A stretch of DNA of 64,000 nucleotides from UBA4416 sp044238845 (GTDB taxonomy: Bacteria; Bacteroidota; Bacteroidia; B-17B0; Aurantibacillaceae). The notes beneath the pieces were generated by a model. That model searched no databases. It saw only the letters and a list, made by a program, of their open reading frames with translations, and was not told the origin of the DNA. Below are positions 37,209 to 45,706 of this stretch, piece after piece. The position numbers and the translations under genes were made by a program. Within the stretch, counting starts at the first letter, position 1. Every line of letters starts with the position of its first letter. The DNA lies in assembly GCA_044238845.1 (NCBI GenBank), contig JBIICN010000015.1, forward strand, positions 1-64,000, given 5' to 3'.

Positions 37209-38339
37209 ATGAATATAGGAATTGTATGTTATCCAACTTTTGGTGGAAGTGGTGTTGTGGCTACAGAACTAGGGATAGCATTAGCTCATAAAGGACACAA
37301 AGTACATTTTATTACGTACTCGCAACCCTTTAGATTAAATCAGTTTAACGAAAATTTATTTTATCATGAAGTGAATGTAAATGATTATCCCTTATTTGAC
37401 TATCAACCTTACGAAAGTGTATTGGCAAGTAAAATTGTAGATGTTGCTATATACGAACGTTTAGATATTTTACATGTGCACTATGCTATACCACATGCAT
37501 CAGTTGCTTATTTAGCACAACAAATATTAAAATCTCGAAAAATTAAGCTGCCTTATATTACAACCTTGCATGGAACTGATATTACTCTAGTTGGACAAGA
37601 CCCTTCCTTTGAACCAGTGATTTTTTTCTCATTAAATAATAGCAATGCCATTACTTCTGTATCTGAAAGTTTAAGAAAAGATACGTTGAAAACCTTTAAA
37701 ATTGCTAACGATATTAAAGTGATTCCAAATTTTATTAAAATTGAAGATTACCAGCATCCAACAGAGGTTTGTCATCGTAAAAACTTTGCTGCACCAAACG
37801 AACGGATATTAATTCACATTTCCAATTTCAGAAAAGTAAAACGTGTAGAAGACGTATTACGCATTTTTGATATAGTAAGAAAAGAAATCCCCTGTAAATT
37901 AATATTAGTAGGTGATGGGCCTGAAAGACCAGCGATTGATAAACTATGCAGAGAATTAAATACGTGTAGCGATATTATCTCTGTTGGAAAAATTGCTAAT
38001 CCTAAAGAAGTGTTATCTATTTCCGATTTATTTATTTTGCCTTCAGAAACGGAAAGTTTCGGTTTATCAGCATTAGAGGCAATGGCTTTAAAAATACCAG
38101 TCATATCATCCAATACTGGTGGTATTCCCGAATTAAATATACATGGCAAAACAGGATACATGAGTAAAGTGGGTGATTATGAAGATATGGCAAAAAACAC
38201 CATCGCTTTATTATCCGACGAAAAGAAATTTCAACAATTCAGAGAAAATGCATTTGAGCAAGCAAAGAAATTTGATATTGAAGCAATACTTCCGATGTAT
38301 GAAAAATTATATAAAGAAGTAATTGATGCGGGTATTTAG
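37209..38339 (+). CDS. bshA: N-acetyl-alpha-D-glucosaminyl L-malate synthase BshA
   Basis: A 376-residue GT4 glycosyltransferase. MNIGIVCYPTFGGSGVVATE at the N-terminus, DILHVHYAIPHASVAYLA and TTLHGTDITLVGQDPSF are diagnostic of BshA, which links GlcNAc to malate in the first step of bacillithiol synthesis. The C-terminal donor site contains LVGDGPERP and LPSETESFGLSALEAMA (E-x7-E). Bacillithiol is the low-molecular-weight thiol of many Firmicutes and Bacteroidetes. bshB and bshC are not in the window. Confidence 0.95.
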   Translation: MNIGIVCYPTFGGSGVVATELGIALAHKGHKVHFITYSQPFRLNQFNENLFYHEVNVNDYPLFDYQPYESVLASKIVDVAIYERLDILHVHYAIPHASVAYLAQQILKSRKIKLPYITTLHGTDITLVGQDPSFEPVIFFSLNNSNAITSVSESLRKDTLKTFKIANDIKVIPNFIKIEDYQHPTEVCHRKNFAAPNERILIHISNFRKVKRVEDVLRIFDIVRKEIPCKLILVGDGPERPAIDKLCRELNTCSDIISVGKIANPKEVLSISDLFILPSETESFGLSALEAMALKIPVISSNTGGIPELNIHGKTGYMSKVGDYEDMAKNTIALLSDEKKFQQFRENAFEQAKKFDIEAILPMYEKLYKEVIDAGI

Positions 38340-38456
38340 ACTAAATAAAATATATTAATATTAAAGTAATTTGTTCATAATATTAAATGAAAACAAGTAA
38401 ACCATTGTAAATAATTACATATTTTTATGAAGCATTAACTTCACAAAACAAAAACC

Positions 38457-38687
38457 ATGAAATTTAAATTATTGTTAATTTACCTCATTCTATTTTCATC
38501 CATTTTAGTAAATTCACAAGATGATTCTAAGAAAAAAGAATCTAAAAAAACATCTAAAAAAGAGAATACAAAAAATAACACTAATTTAGTTGACGAAAAA
38601 ATAGCGGTTAGCGAAGAAAGTCAACCAACAAAAAAAGGTAATAAAAAGAAATCTGCCGTAAAAAAGAACGCCTTAGATGAAAAATAG
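38457..38687 (+). CDS. Lys-rich secreted small protein
   Basis: A 76-residue protein with a signal peptide (MKFKLLLIYLILFSSILVNS) and a mature part of about 55 residues of which roughly a third are Lys (KKKESKKTSKKENTKNN, TKKGNKKKSAVKK). It has no Cys and no predicted fold and is probably disordered. Its end overlaps the start of the trypsin-like gene by 11 bp, so the two are translated from one message. A role as partner, inhibitor or substrate of that protease is a guess. Confidence 0.6.
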   Translation: MKFKLLLIYLILFSSILVNSQDDSKKKESKKTSKKENTKNNTNLVDEKIAVSEESQPTKKGNKKKSAVKKNALDEK

Positions 38688-40464
38688 TTTAATGCGATGT
38701 AATCTTTTTTGTGGCATTAAAATCACATGTTTTTTTATTTTATTTATCTCAAACATCTCCGCACAAGAAAAAGGGTTTGATGCTATTTCTATTGCCAATA
38801 ATCATTATAACTCTATAGTAAAGATTTTATTAATAGATTCCGTTGCCGAAAAAAACAATCCTGGCAAAGGTTATTTAGGAAGAGGATCGGGCTTTATTGT
38901 ATCAGAAGATGGATTAATATTTACAAATCGCCATGTTGTAAAATATGGCTTAGGTTTAATGAATATTACTGATTACGATAAAGGTAGCAAAGAGTTTTAT
39001 ACCGAAACCTCTGTATACAAACCATCCGTTTTAAACGAAAACCATTATAAAATAAATTATATCAGTAAGGCAAGTATTATTGTTCAGGTTTTTACAAGTA
39101 GAAATGGTAGTACATCGACTTTATATGTAGCAAAAATTGTTGCTATTGATTCAACGAATTATGATGGCGCCATTTTAAAAATTGTATCTGATGTCAATGG
39201 CAACAGAATTCAAGGAAAATTCAATCCAGTTAAAATAGCAAATTCAGATTCTACATCCCAAGGTGAAGACTTCTGCTTAATAGGTTTTCCAGCCCAATAT
39301 GATGGCAGCATCGACTTAATGCTAAAAGACCAAAGCACATTACTTTTTGGCAAACATAGTGGTTGGGATTATGGCGTAAATTCTGATTATGGCTTTATAA
39401 AAACAGATGCTGCTATTAATAGTGGAAATAGTGGCGGCCCTGTATTTAACAGAGATGGAAAAGTAGTAGGATTATCAACGGCAGCAAGTAACAAAACACA
39501 AATGGGATTTATTGCCGGCATAAACGGGATGTATAATATTGCTCAAAAAGATACCGCTATTGGCAATCAACTATTGCAATTAGGCCTAAGTCCTCCGTCA
39601 AACAAAGATGCTCGCAAGACAGGCATTATAACATATCCAAAAATCATTATACCAACTGATAAGGAACTAAAAAAATACAGAGAGGATCAAAAAAATTCCA
39701 GAAATTTTAAAGGCGGTTATTGGTATTTTAAGGGATTAACTTCATTGATAAATAAAGATTTTTTTTTATTGGATCAATATAATGGTCTTGGAGGAATAAC
39801 TGTTGAATCGAATAGTAAACTTAATATTAAATCAAAAAAATCTTTTCAGTTTGAAATTGGTAAAATATTTACATTATGGAGAATTAATAACTCAAATAAA
39901 CTATCAATTGATTGGACACTGCTTAATTATTCAATAAACTCTTATGACTGGTCAAATTCAGATGTTTATAAGGATACGGCGAAATCAGTAATTGAATATA
40001 ATCCTAAAAATAACATCTCTAAATATTCCACTAAATTAGGTATCATGTATAGCGTCATGCTAAAAAAACGATTTTGCATAGATATTTATTATAAATTCTC
40101 AGGAAACAATATAGTAAATAATAACTATTTTATAATACAATCCTTAAGCTATCCTGACCCAAACAATCCAACAACTACATTAAATGAAAGGCAGGAATTG
40201 TATTTAGAATCTTCAGGGTTTGTAAATTGCTTTGGATTAAACATTAGGTATAAAAATTTTATCCTAGGCTTAGAATACAACAATGGAAATCAATCATTAA
40301 ACATAAATCAATTATTTTATCCTATTGTAGTAGATGATGGCACGTATAAATATACGCGAACAGAATATACAAGTATTAGTGGGCAATACTATTCTAACAA
40401 TTTGAATTTATCGCTCGGAATTGCACTTGGAGGTAAAAAACGCTGGAAGCATTTAAGAGATTAA
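38677..40464 (+). CDS. trypsin-like serine protease fused to a barrel-like C-terminal region
   Basis: A 595-residue secreted protein (signal peptide to about residue 30). Residues 35-300 are an S1/Deg-type protease with the full triad: H86 in TNRHVV, D163 in NYDGAILKI and S252 in INSGNSGGPVF. Instead of a PDZ domain the C-terminal half (about 330-595) has amphipathic strands such as YSTKLGIMYSVML, CFGLNIRYKNFILGLEY and NNLNLSLGIALGG, suggesting a small outer-membrane beta-barrel. Such a fusion is unusual. The gene overlaps its upstream Lys-rich gene by 11 bp and couples by TAATG to the TPR/SpoIIE gene downstream. Confidence 0.85.
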   Translation: MKNSLMRCNLFCGIKITCFFILFISNISAQEKGFDAISIANNHYNSIVKILLIDSVAEKNNPGKGYLGRGSGFIVSEDGLIFTNRHVVKYGLGLMNITDYDKGSKEFYTETSVYKPSVLNENHYKINYISKASIIVQVFTSRNGSTSTLYVAKIVAIDSTNYDGAILKIVSDVNGNRIQGKFNPVKIANSDSTSQGEDFCLIGFPAQYDGSIDLMLKDQSTLLFGKHSGWDYGVNSDYGFIKTDAAINSGNSGGPVFNRDGKVVGLSTAASNKTQMGFIAGINGMYNIAQKDTAIGNQLLQLGLSPPSNKDARKTGIITYPKIIIPTDKELKKYREDQKNSRNFKGGYWYFKGLTSLINKDFFLLDQYNGLGGITVESNSKLNIKSKKSFQFEIGKIFTLWRINNSNKLSIDWTLLNYSINSYDWSNSDVYKDTAKSVIEYNPKNNISKYSTKLGIMYSVMLKKRFCIDIYYKFSGNNIVNNNYFIIQSLSYPDPNNPTTTLNERQELYLESSGFVNCFGLNIRYKNFILGLEYNNGNQSLNINQLFYPIVVDDGTYKYTRTEYTSISGQYYSNNLNLSLGIALGGKKRWKHLRD

Positions 40465-42509
40465 TGATTATGCATGTCAAGCGTACAGAACCATATTTAA
40501 TACTTGTTTTTCTATACTTAACATTTTCACTTTTTTCACAAGTCAACAAAACTGATTCAATAATGTTTGTTTTAAAAAAAACAAGCTTACCATTACAAAA
40601 AGCCAAAGCTTACGTTGCATTATCTGATGAATTGTATATTCAAAACATTGACACAGTAATTCCATTATGCGAGTCTGCCATCAAAATAATTGATTCTTTA
40701 ACAAAAAACAATCAACAAACGATTGATGGAACAAAAATTAAAGCAGCAGCTCTAAATAACATTGGCTTCGTCTTTAACAATTACGGAAGTCAATCAAAAG
40801 CTTTATCCTATTATTTGCAATCTTTAAAAATTAGAGAACAAATAAATGATCAAAAAGGAAAAGTAGAATCCTATAATAACGTAGCTTCAATTTATAATTC
40901 TCAGGGCGATACAAGTATGGCTTTAATCTATTATAAAAAAGGACTTAAGATATCACAAAGCATAAATGATGCTAAAGGAATGTCAAACATCCTTAACAAT
41001 ATTGCAGTTATCTACCAAAAAAATCCAACAAATATAAAACTCGCATTACACTATTTTTTTAAAAGTTTGGAAGCCGAAAAATCACTTAATAACTTAACTA
41101 AAATAGGTAACAGAGAAGATAATATTGCCGTTGTATACCACAATATGGGTAACTACGAAAATGCAAAAGAGCATTACTTAAAAAGCATTATAGCAAAAGA
41201 GCAAAGCGAGGATCAAAAAGGCTTAATGAAAACATATAATTCATTAGCTAATCTTGAGTTTGAAAAAAATAATATAATTGATGCTGAAAAATTAGCAAAA
41301 AAATCTTTAGAATTAGCCACAGAATTAGAATTAGCATCGGGTATTATTCAAGCTTCCCAAACCTTACACGAAATATATTCTACTCAGCAAAAATGGAAAG
41401 ATGCTTTACAAATGCATGAACTTTATTCGGAATATAAAGACATACAAATAGAAGAATCAAATTCGAGCGAAACAACTCAGTTGCAAATGCAATTTGAATT
41501 TGACAAAAAATTAACGGAAGATAGTCTTAAAATAGCAGCTGAAAATAAAATAGTAACAGAACGTTTCAGGGTTGAAAAAACACAACGATATGCTTTATTT
41601 GGTGGGATAATATTGGTAGGGATTTTCGCACTCTTTATTTTTAACCGTTTTAAATTAACACAAAAACAAAAATATATTATTGAGGCAAAAGAAAAAGAAA
41701 CGCATCAGCAAAAGCTGCTGGTTGAAGATCAAAAAAACCTGATTGAAGAAAAGCATAAAGAAATTACAGACAGTATAAATTACGCAGAAAGAATCCAACG
41801 CACCTTTTTGGCTACTGATGAATTATTAAATCAGTACTTACATAATTATTTTATTTTATTTAAACCAAAAGATATCGTTAGTGGAGACTTTTATTGGGCC
41901 GATAATTTACCTAATGGTAATTTTATTTTAGCAACGGCAGATAGCACAGGTCATGGTGTTCCAGGAGCAATTATGAGTTTATTAAACATTACTAGTCTTG
42001 AAAAAGCCGTAGAAAATTTAAATAATCCTGCAGATATTCTGAATCACACACGTCAAACCATTATTAAACGTTTGAAACGCGATGGAAGTTCGGAAGGTGG
42101 TAAAGATGGCATGGATTGTTCATTATTAGTATTTGACTTTAAAAGCAAACAACTACATATTGCCGCTGCTAACAATCCTGTTTGGATTGTTAGAGAAAAT
42201 AATGTAATCGAAGTAAAACCCGATAAAATGCCAGTAGGTAAACATGATAGAGACCAAGAATCTTTCACTCTACATGTTATAGATATAAAAGATGGTGACC
42301 TTATTTATACACTCACCGATGGCTTCCCTGACCAATTTGGTGGCGAGAAAGGCAAAAAATTCATGAGTAAAAATTTAAAAGAATTATTAACTGCTAACTC
42401 TAAATTACCAATGAATGAACAGAAAGAATTATTAGATAAAACTTTTATCAATTGGATTGGTGACATAGAGCAGGTTGATGATGTTACGCTAATTGGTATT
42501 AAAATTTAA
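40464..42509 (+). CDS. TPR sensor with SpoIIE-type PP2C phosphatase output
   Basis: A 681-residue protein: signal/anchor (residues 10-28), a periplasmic set of about six TPR repeats (ALSYYLQSLKIREQIND, ALIYYKKGLKISQSIND and similar), a membrane helix (GGIILVGIFALFIFNRF), a coiled coil, then a PP2C/SpoIIE phosphatase (FKPKDIVSGDFYWAD, TADSTGHGVPGAIMS, GKDGMDCSLLVFD, YTLTDGFPDQFGG). The metal-binding Asp residues are present. In Bacteroidetes this layout usually belongs to signalling systems that sense in the periplasm and dephosphorylate a cytoplasmic partner. It is coupled to the protease gene by TAATG and its stop interlocks with the next gene on TTAA at 42506-42509. Confidence 0.92.
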   Translation: MIMHVKRTEPYLILVFLYLTFSLFSQVNKTDSIMFVLKKTSLPLQKAKAYVALSDELYIQNIDTVIPLCESAIKIIDSLTKNNQQTIDGTKIKAAALNNIGFVFNNYGSQSKALSYYLQSLKIREQINDQKGKVESYNNVASIYNSQGDTSMALIYYKKGLKISQSINDAKGMSNILNNIAVIYQKNPTNIKLALHYFFKSLEAEKSLNNLTKIGNREDNIAVVYHNMGNYENAKEHYLKSIIAKEQSEDQKGLMKTYNSLANLEFEKNNIIDAEKLAKKSLELATELELASGIIQASQTLHEIYSTQQKWKDALQMHELYSEYKDIQIEESNSSETTQLQMQFEFDKKLTEDSLKIAAENKIVTERFRVEKTQRYALFGGIILVGIFALFIFNRFKLTQKQKYIIEAKEKETHQQKLLVEDQKNLIEEKHKEITDSINYAERIQRTFLATDELLNQYLHNYFILFKPKDIVSGDFYWADNLPNGNFILATADSTGHGVPGAIMSLLNITSLEKAVENLNNPADILNHTRQTIIKRLKRDGSSEGGKDGMDCSLLVFDFKSKQLHIAAANNPVWIVRENNVIEVKPDKMPVGKHDRDQESFTLHVIDIKDGDLIYTLTDGFPDQFGGEKGKKFMSKNLKELLTANSKLPMNEQKELLDKTFINWIGDIEQVDDVTLIGIKI

Positions 42510-42748
42510 AGTGGCGACAAATGTTTTCTAGCAGGCTTTTCACATTCTTCAAAAACAGTACCACCTAAGTAGGGTAGCAATCTTGCAAAATCGGTAGTTT
42601 TTATATAGTAGTTTCCTAAAGCAGAGTATAATTTAGTTTGGTCTGTGGTGCTCTCTTTAGCGTAATAGGTTTTAATATCATCGATTAAAACCATCGTTAA
42701 TAAATCATCTAACTTTCTTTTACTTTTATACCATTTTAATTCGCCCAT
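42506..42748 (-). CDS. small protein next to C45 hydrolase, unknown function
   Basis: An 80-residue soluble protein, helical, with KWYKSKRKLDDLLTMVLIDD and TDFARLLPYLGGTVFEECEK. It lies 3 bp downstream of the C45-type hydrolase gene, so the pair is co-transcribed. Its stop codon interlocks with the SpoIIE-type gene stop. No family is recognised. Confidence 0.55.
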   Translation of the reverse strand: MGELKWYKSKRKLDDLLTMVLIDDIKTYYAKESTTDQTKLYSALGNYYIKTTDFARLLPYLGGTVFEECEKPARKHLSPL

Positions 42749-42751
42749 TTC

Positions 42752-44449
42752 TTAATTTGTTTCTGATGTTTGACATTTAGATAAACTCTCTCTAATTTGC
42801 TTTTCTTCTTTCAAAGTGGCGATTTCTTTAGTTAATGCCAACTTATAATAATCTATTGCTTTTGAATTATTTTTTCGAGAAGCAAAATAATCCCCTAATA
42901 TCTGGTACATATAGTAACTCTCTGGATTTGATTGAATAAAGGCGTTTTCGAACTGAATGGATAATTGAATTTTATCAGAGGCTTTAGTAATAAATTGAAT
43001 ATAATGCTTTAAATTTTTAAAGTGTAAGAAATTTTGATAGTCTTTAGTCTTTAAAAATTCATCTGCAGGAATTGTTAAAGTGTTTTCATTAATGTCTTTT
43101 CTAGCATTTATTTTTTTAGCATTTGCAAACACTGAATCCAAATTATAACAAACAAACTCCCCACACTGAAAAGGATTAGCACTTACCCACATCAATTTAT
43201 CTTGTGGTTTAAAAATAACAGCGTGGTGCGCTAATAATTGATTTAAACCCTTCTCGTTAGTTAGACCAATATTTTTATCATTTAATCCTTTTTGGTTTCT
43301 TAAAATTGCAGCAGCCTTTGTATAATTAATGGTATTGCTATCTCCTAATAATTGTTTTAATCTTATGCTTCTGTACAAAGAGGAACTTTCTATTTGGTTA
43401 TTTATATTAGCCATATCATTTATATATAAATTACCTTGATAGTGATTAGGACAAATTATTTGATTAGAGTTTGGCACTTCATAAACATCCATTTTAGTTG
43501 GTGATTTTTCAATACTAATCGTTTTGTTATCAGAAGCACTGCCAATTAAAATACTTTCGGATACAAATACATCTCTTGATTGAGCAATAGCAACAGCTTC
43601 ATTAATATTTTTAGCATATTGCAAAATTTCACGAGCCAATAAAGCAATTGGTGTAGCAGCATCCGTAGGAATTGAACTTTTAGCAGCATTAATTGTTACC
43701 GTTAATCCCTTATCGTTCATGCCACTGCAGGCCCCAATAAAACCACTCCAGGTAACTGTTGCAAAGCAATAACCTCTTGTTGGATTAGTAAATTGAACGA
43801 TTTTATTTTTCGCAAAATCATCTCCACTATAAAAATCAAAATTACGTCCCACTAACAATTTACCATCAGCGCTTTTTTTATCCCAAACTGAAAAAGAGGT
43901 ACAACCAACAGTCATATTTTTATCTTGCAAAGCATGTCCAATATCATGCGCTCCATGGTAATTTAAAATACGATGATATTTAGGAGCAATAAAATCATAT
44001 TTATCACTGGCAAATTTAGATATTCCTAAAATTTCTTCCTTGTATTCATCCGTAATATGATCGGGTAAGTGACGATTAAAATAACCAACAAAATATTTTA
44101 AAAATTTCAGATAATTTAAATCAGGGACTAATAATTGAATCTGACGAAAGAAAGCCTCCTCTTGAAATTCATGTAATTCCTTAGTAAGCATGCCATTTGC
44201 AATGCCACGCTCATAACCATCTCCTTCTACATACAACTCCCATAAACCACTTTTGCTGTGTCGTAACCAATTATTATTGACTTTATAAAATTCATTAGAA
44301 ACAGTTTCTCTTTTCCAATGAAGGGTTGTGTCGTTTTGGATTTTTGGAACATCAATTTGAACGGCAATAATGAAGTAAATAAAAAAAATCACCAACAGTA
44401 TAGCAAATACTAATAGAGTTCTTAATACTATTTTACGGAGTTTACGCAT
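42752..44449 (-). CDS. C45-family Ntn hydrolase (acyltransferase-like)
   Basis: A 565-residue protein anchored by an N-terminal membrane helix (LLVFAILLVIFFIYFIIAV). The Ntn-hydrolase domain begins at the likely self-cleavage site VGCTSFSVWD, with Cys183 as nucleophile. GRNFDFYSG and GACSGMNDKGLTVTINA are family blocks of the acyl-CoA:6-aminopenicillanate acyltransferase / phospholipase B-like group. A C-terminal region of about 60 residues looks like one TPR-type helical pair. Known members hydrolyse amide bonds of bile salts, lipids or beta-lactams, and the substrate here is unknown. Co-transcribed with a small downstream gene. Confidence 0.85.
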   Translation of the reverse strand: MRKLRKIVLRTLLVFAILLVIFFIYFIIAVQIDVPKIQNDTTLHWKRETVSNEFYKVNNNWLRHSKSGLWELYVEGDGYERGIANGMLTKELHEFQEEAFFRQIQLLVPDLNYLKFLKYFVGYFNRHLPDHITDEYKEEILGISKFASDKYDFIAPKYHRILNYHGAHDIGHALQDKNMTVGCTSFSVWDKKSADGKLLVGRNFDFYSGDDFAKNKIVQFTNPTRGYCFATVTWSGFIGACSGMNDKGLTVTINAAKSSIPTDAATPIALLAREILQYAKNINEAVAIAQSRDVFVSESILIGSASDNKTISIEKSPTKMDVYEVPNSNQIICPNHYQGNLYINDMANINNQIESSSLYRSIRLKQLLGDSNTINYTKAAAILRNQKGLNDKNIGLTNEKGLNQLLAHHAVIFKPQDKLMWVSANPFQCGEFVCYNLDSVFANAKKINARKDINENTLTIPADEFLKTKDYQNFLHFKNLKHYIQFITKASDKIQLSIQFENAFIQSNPESYYMYQILGDYFASRKNNSKAIDYYKLALTKEIATLKEEKQIRESLSKCQTSETN

Positions 44450-44462
44450 GATTCAAGACATA

Positions 44463-44470
44463 CAAATTTA
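44463..44470 (-). promoter_or_regulatory. -7 promoter box for the C45 hydrolase gene
   Basis: On the minus strand TAAATTTG fits the Bacteroidetes -7 consensus TAnnTTTG and ends 13 bp before the ATG. No clear -33 TTG at the usual distance was found, so only the -7 box is supported. Confidence 0.4.
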
Positions 44471-44630
44471 CAAAAAATCTACCAATGATTAAGAATAGGA
44501 TACAGATGTCGCTGATTTTTTATGATTAAATATGATGAAGATATATAAGACAATAGAACTAAAAATGATAAAATAAAAAACCATACAAAATCATATTCAA
44601 TCTGAGCTATTTGTGTTCCATTAAACAAAA

Positions 44631-44656
44631 AGCCCCTCGATACATATCGAAGGGCT
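44631..44656 (-). terminator. Rho-independent terminator
   Basis: An 11-bp stem with one mismatch, AGCCCCTCGAT (44631-44641) with ATCGAAGGGCT (44646-44656), and a 4-nt loop. A T tract follows on the minus strand. It ends the lipoprotein gene 44677-45528. Confidence 0.88.
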
Positions 44657-44676
44657 CATTTAGATTAAAATTAAAA

Positions 44677-45528
44677 TTACTTAATTAAAGAAGCTCTTAA
44701 AGCATAAATTTTAGAAGAAATAGATTTGAATTCGGCATCCTTTAAATTTTTAGGATCTTTTATGGCATCAATTTCAGTATGAATTTTTTTTAATTCATCG
44801 TTTAATACCACACATTCTTTTTTGTCTTTATAGTCATTTAATAAATCTGTTAAGTTTTTTAAATAAAAACGTTGATCCCATAAATGCTTATAAGCTTTTT
44901 CTTTAACAGCTGCATCCGTAACACTTTCAGCAATTTTACTAGTTAAATACAAGCCTTCCACCCATGAACCTGCAAATACAGACGATGCTGTATAAACTCT
45001 TTCATTTGTTCTTAAATACGAATCACTTTTTACAAAAATTTCATCTAATATTTCTAATAATGAATCTTTATTAGATAAGTTTTGTTCAGCACGTTTACCA
45101 ACCATTTGATCAACAGCACTTTTTAATCCTAACTCATCCGAAATTTTAACTACCGTTTTCATATACTTCAATACATCTTCGCCCTTGTTATTAACCATTG
45201 CATAAGACATATCAATATTATAAACTCCAAGAACTAAAGCTTTTGAAAATTCACCAGAGGCAGCAATTTGTTTTTTTGAATCTGCTAAAATCGTATTATT
45301 ATAATCTACACCCCAAGTAGAAAGCTCATTCACACTTCCAACAGGCGAAGGGATATTAGCAATTGCAAAATCAAATTTAAATTTTGTTTCCTCATTAACT
45401 GTTACGGGAGTTGTATCTTTTGGTGTTTCAGAAGTTACAGTTTCTGCGACTTCTTCAGAAGGTTTGTCTCCACATGATACCAACATCATAGATAAAGAAA
45501 TACTTGTTGCTAAGAATAATTTGTTCAT
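44677..45528 (-). CDS. lipoprotein, paralogue of the one at 12957-13874
   Basis: A 283-residue lipoprotein (signal MNKLFLATSISLSMMLVSC, Cys19 lipidated) followed by an acidic linker and an all-helical body. It shares block order with the lipoprotein at 12957: IPSPVGSVNEL, YNNTILAD, SKALVLGVYNIDMSYAM, QNLSNKDSLLEIL, SDSYLRTNERVY and FAGSWVEGLYLTSK (compare TGGWIESMHFS). Function is unknown. It stands alone, with its own terminator and a perfect -7 box. Confidence 0.75.
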   Translation of the reverse strand: MNKLFLATSISLSMMLVSCGDKPSEEVAETVTSETPKDTTPVTVNEETKFKFDFAIANIPSPVGSVNELSTWGVDYNNTILADSKKQIAASGEFSKALVLGVYNIDMSYAMVNNKGEDVLKYMKTVVKISDELGLKSAVDQMVGKRAEQNLSNKDSLLEILDEIFVKSDSYLRTNERVYTASSVFAGSWVEGLYLTSKIAESVTDAAVKEKAYKHLWDQRFYLKNLTDLLNDYKDKKECVVLNDELKKIHTEIDAIKDPKNLKDAEFKSISSKIYALRASLIK

Positions 45529-45545
45529 TTTTTAGAAATTTTAAA

Positions 45546-45553
45546 CAAATATA
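45546..45553 (-). promoter_or_regulatory. -7 promoter box for the lipoprotein gene
   Basis: On the minus strand TATATTTG is a perfect match to TAnnTTTG, 17 bp upstream of the ATG. The -33 position is weak (TTTAC). Confidence 0.45.
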
Positions 45554-45651
45554 ATGGCTTTTTTTATTTTGCGTAAATTTTCTTTAAAATCGTGAATAAA
45601 ATGCCTATTTCTTAACATTTAGCAATTATCAAACTTTATAATAAACAAAAA

Positions 45652-45673
45652 CGACCCGCTTAAAAGCGAGCCG
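45652..45673 (-). terminator. Rho-independent terminator of the efflux operon
   Basis: A 10-bp stem, CGACCCGCTT (45652-45661) with AAGCGAGCCG (45664-45673), with two mismatched or wobble positions depending on the strand, is followed by T5 on the minus strand. It lies 34 bp after the RND pump gene. Confidence 0.8.
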
Positions 45674-45706
45674 TATATTGTTTTTAATGACTATCTGTTT
45701 ATTATC

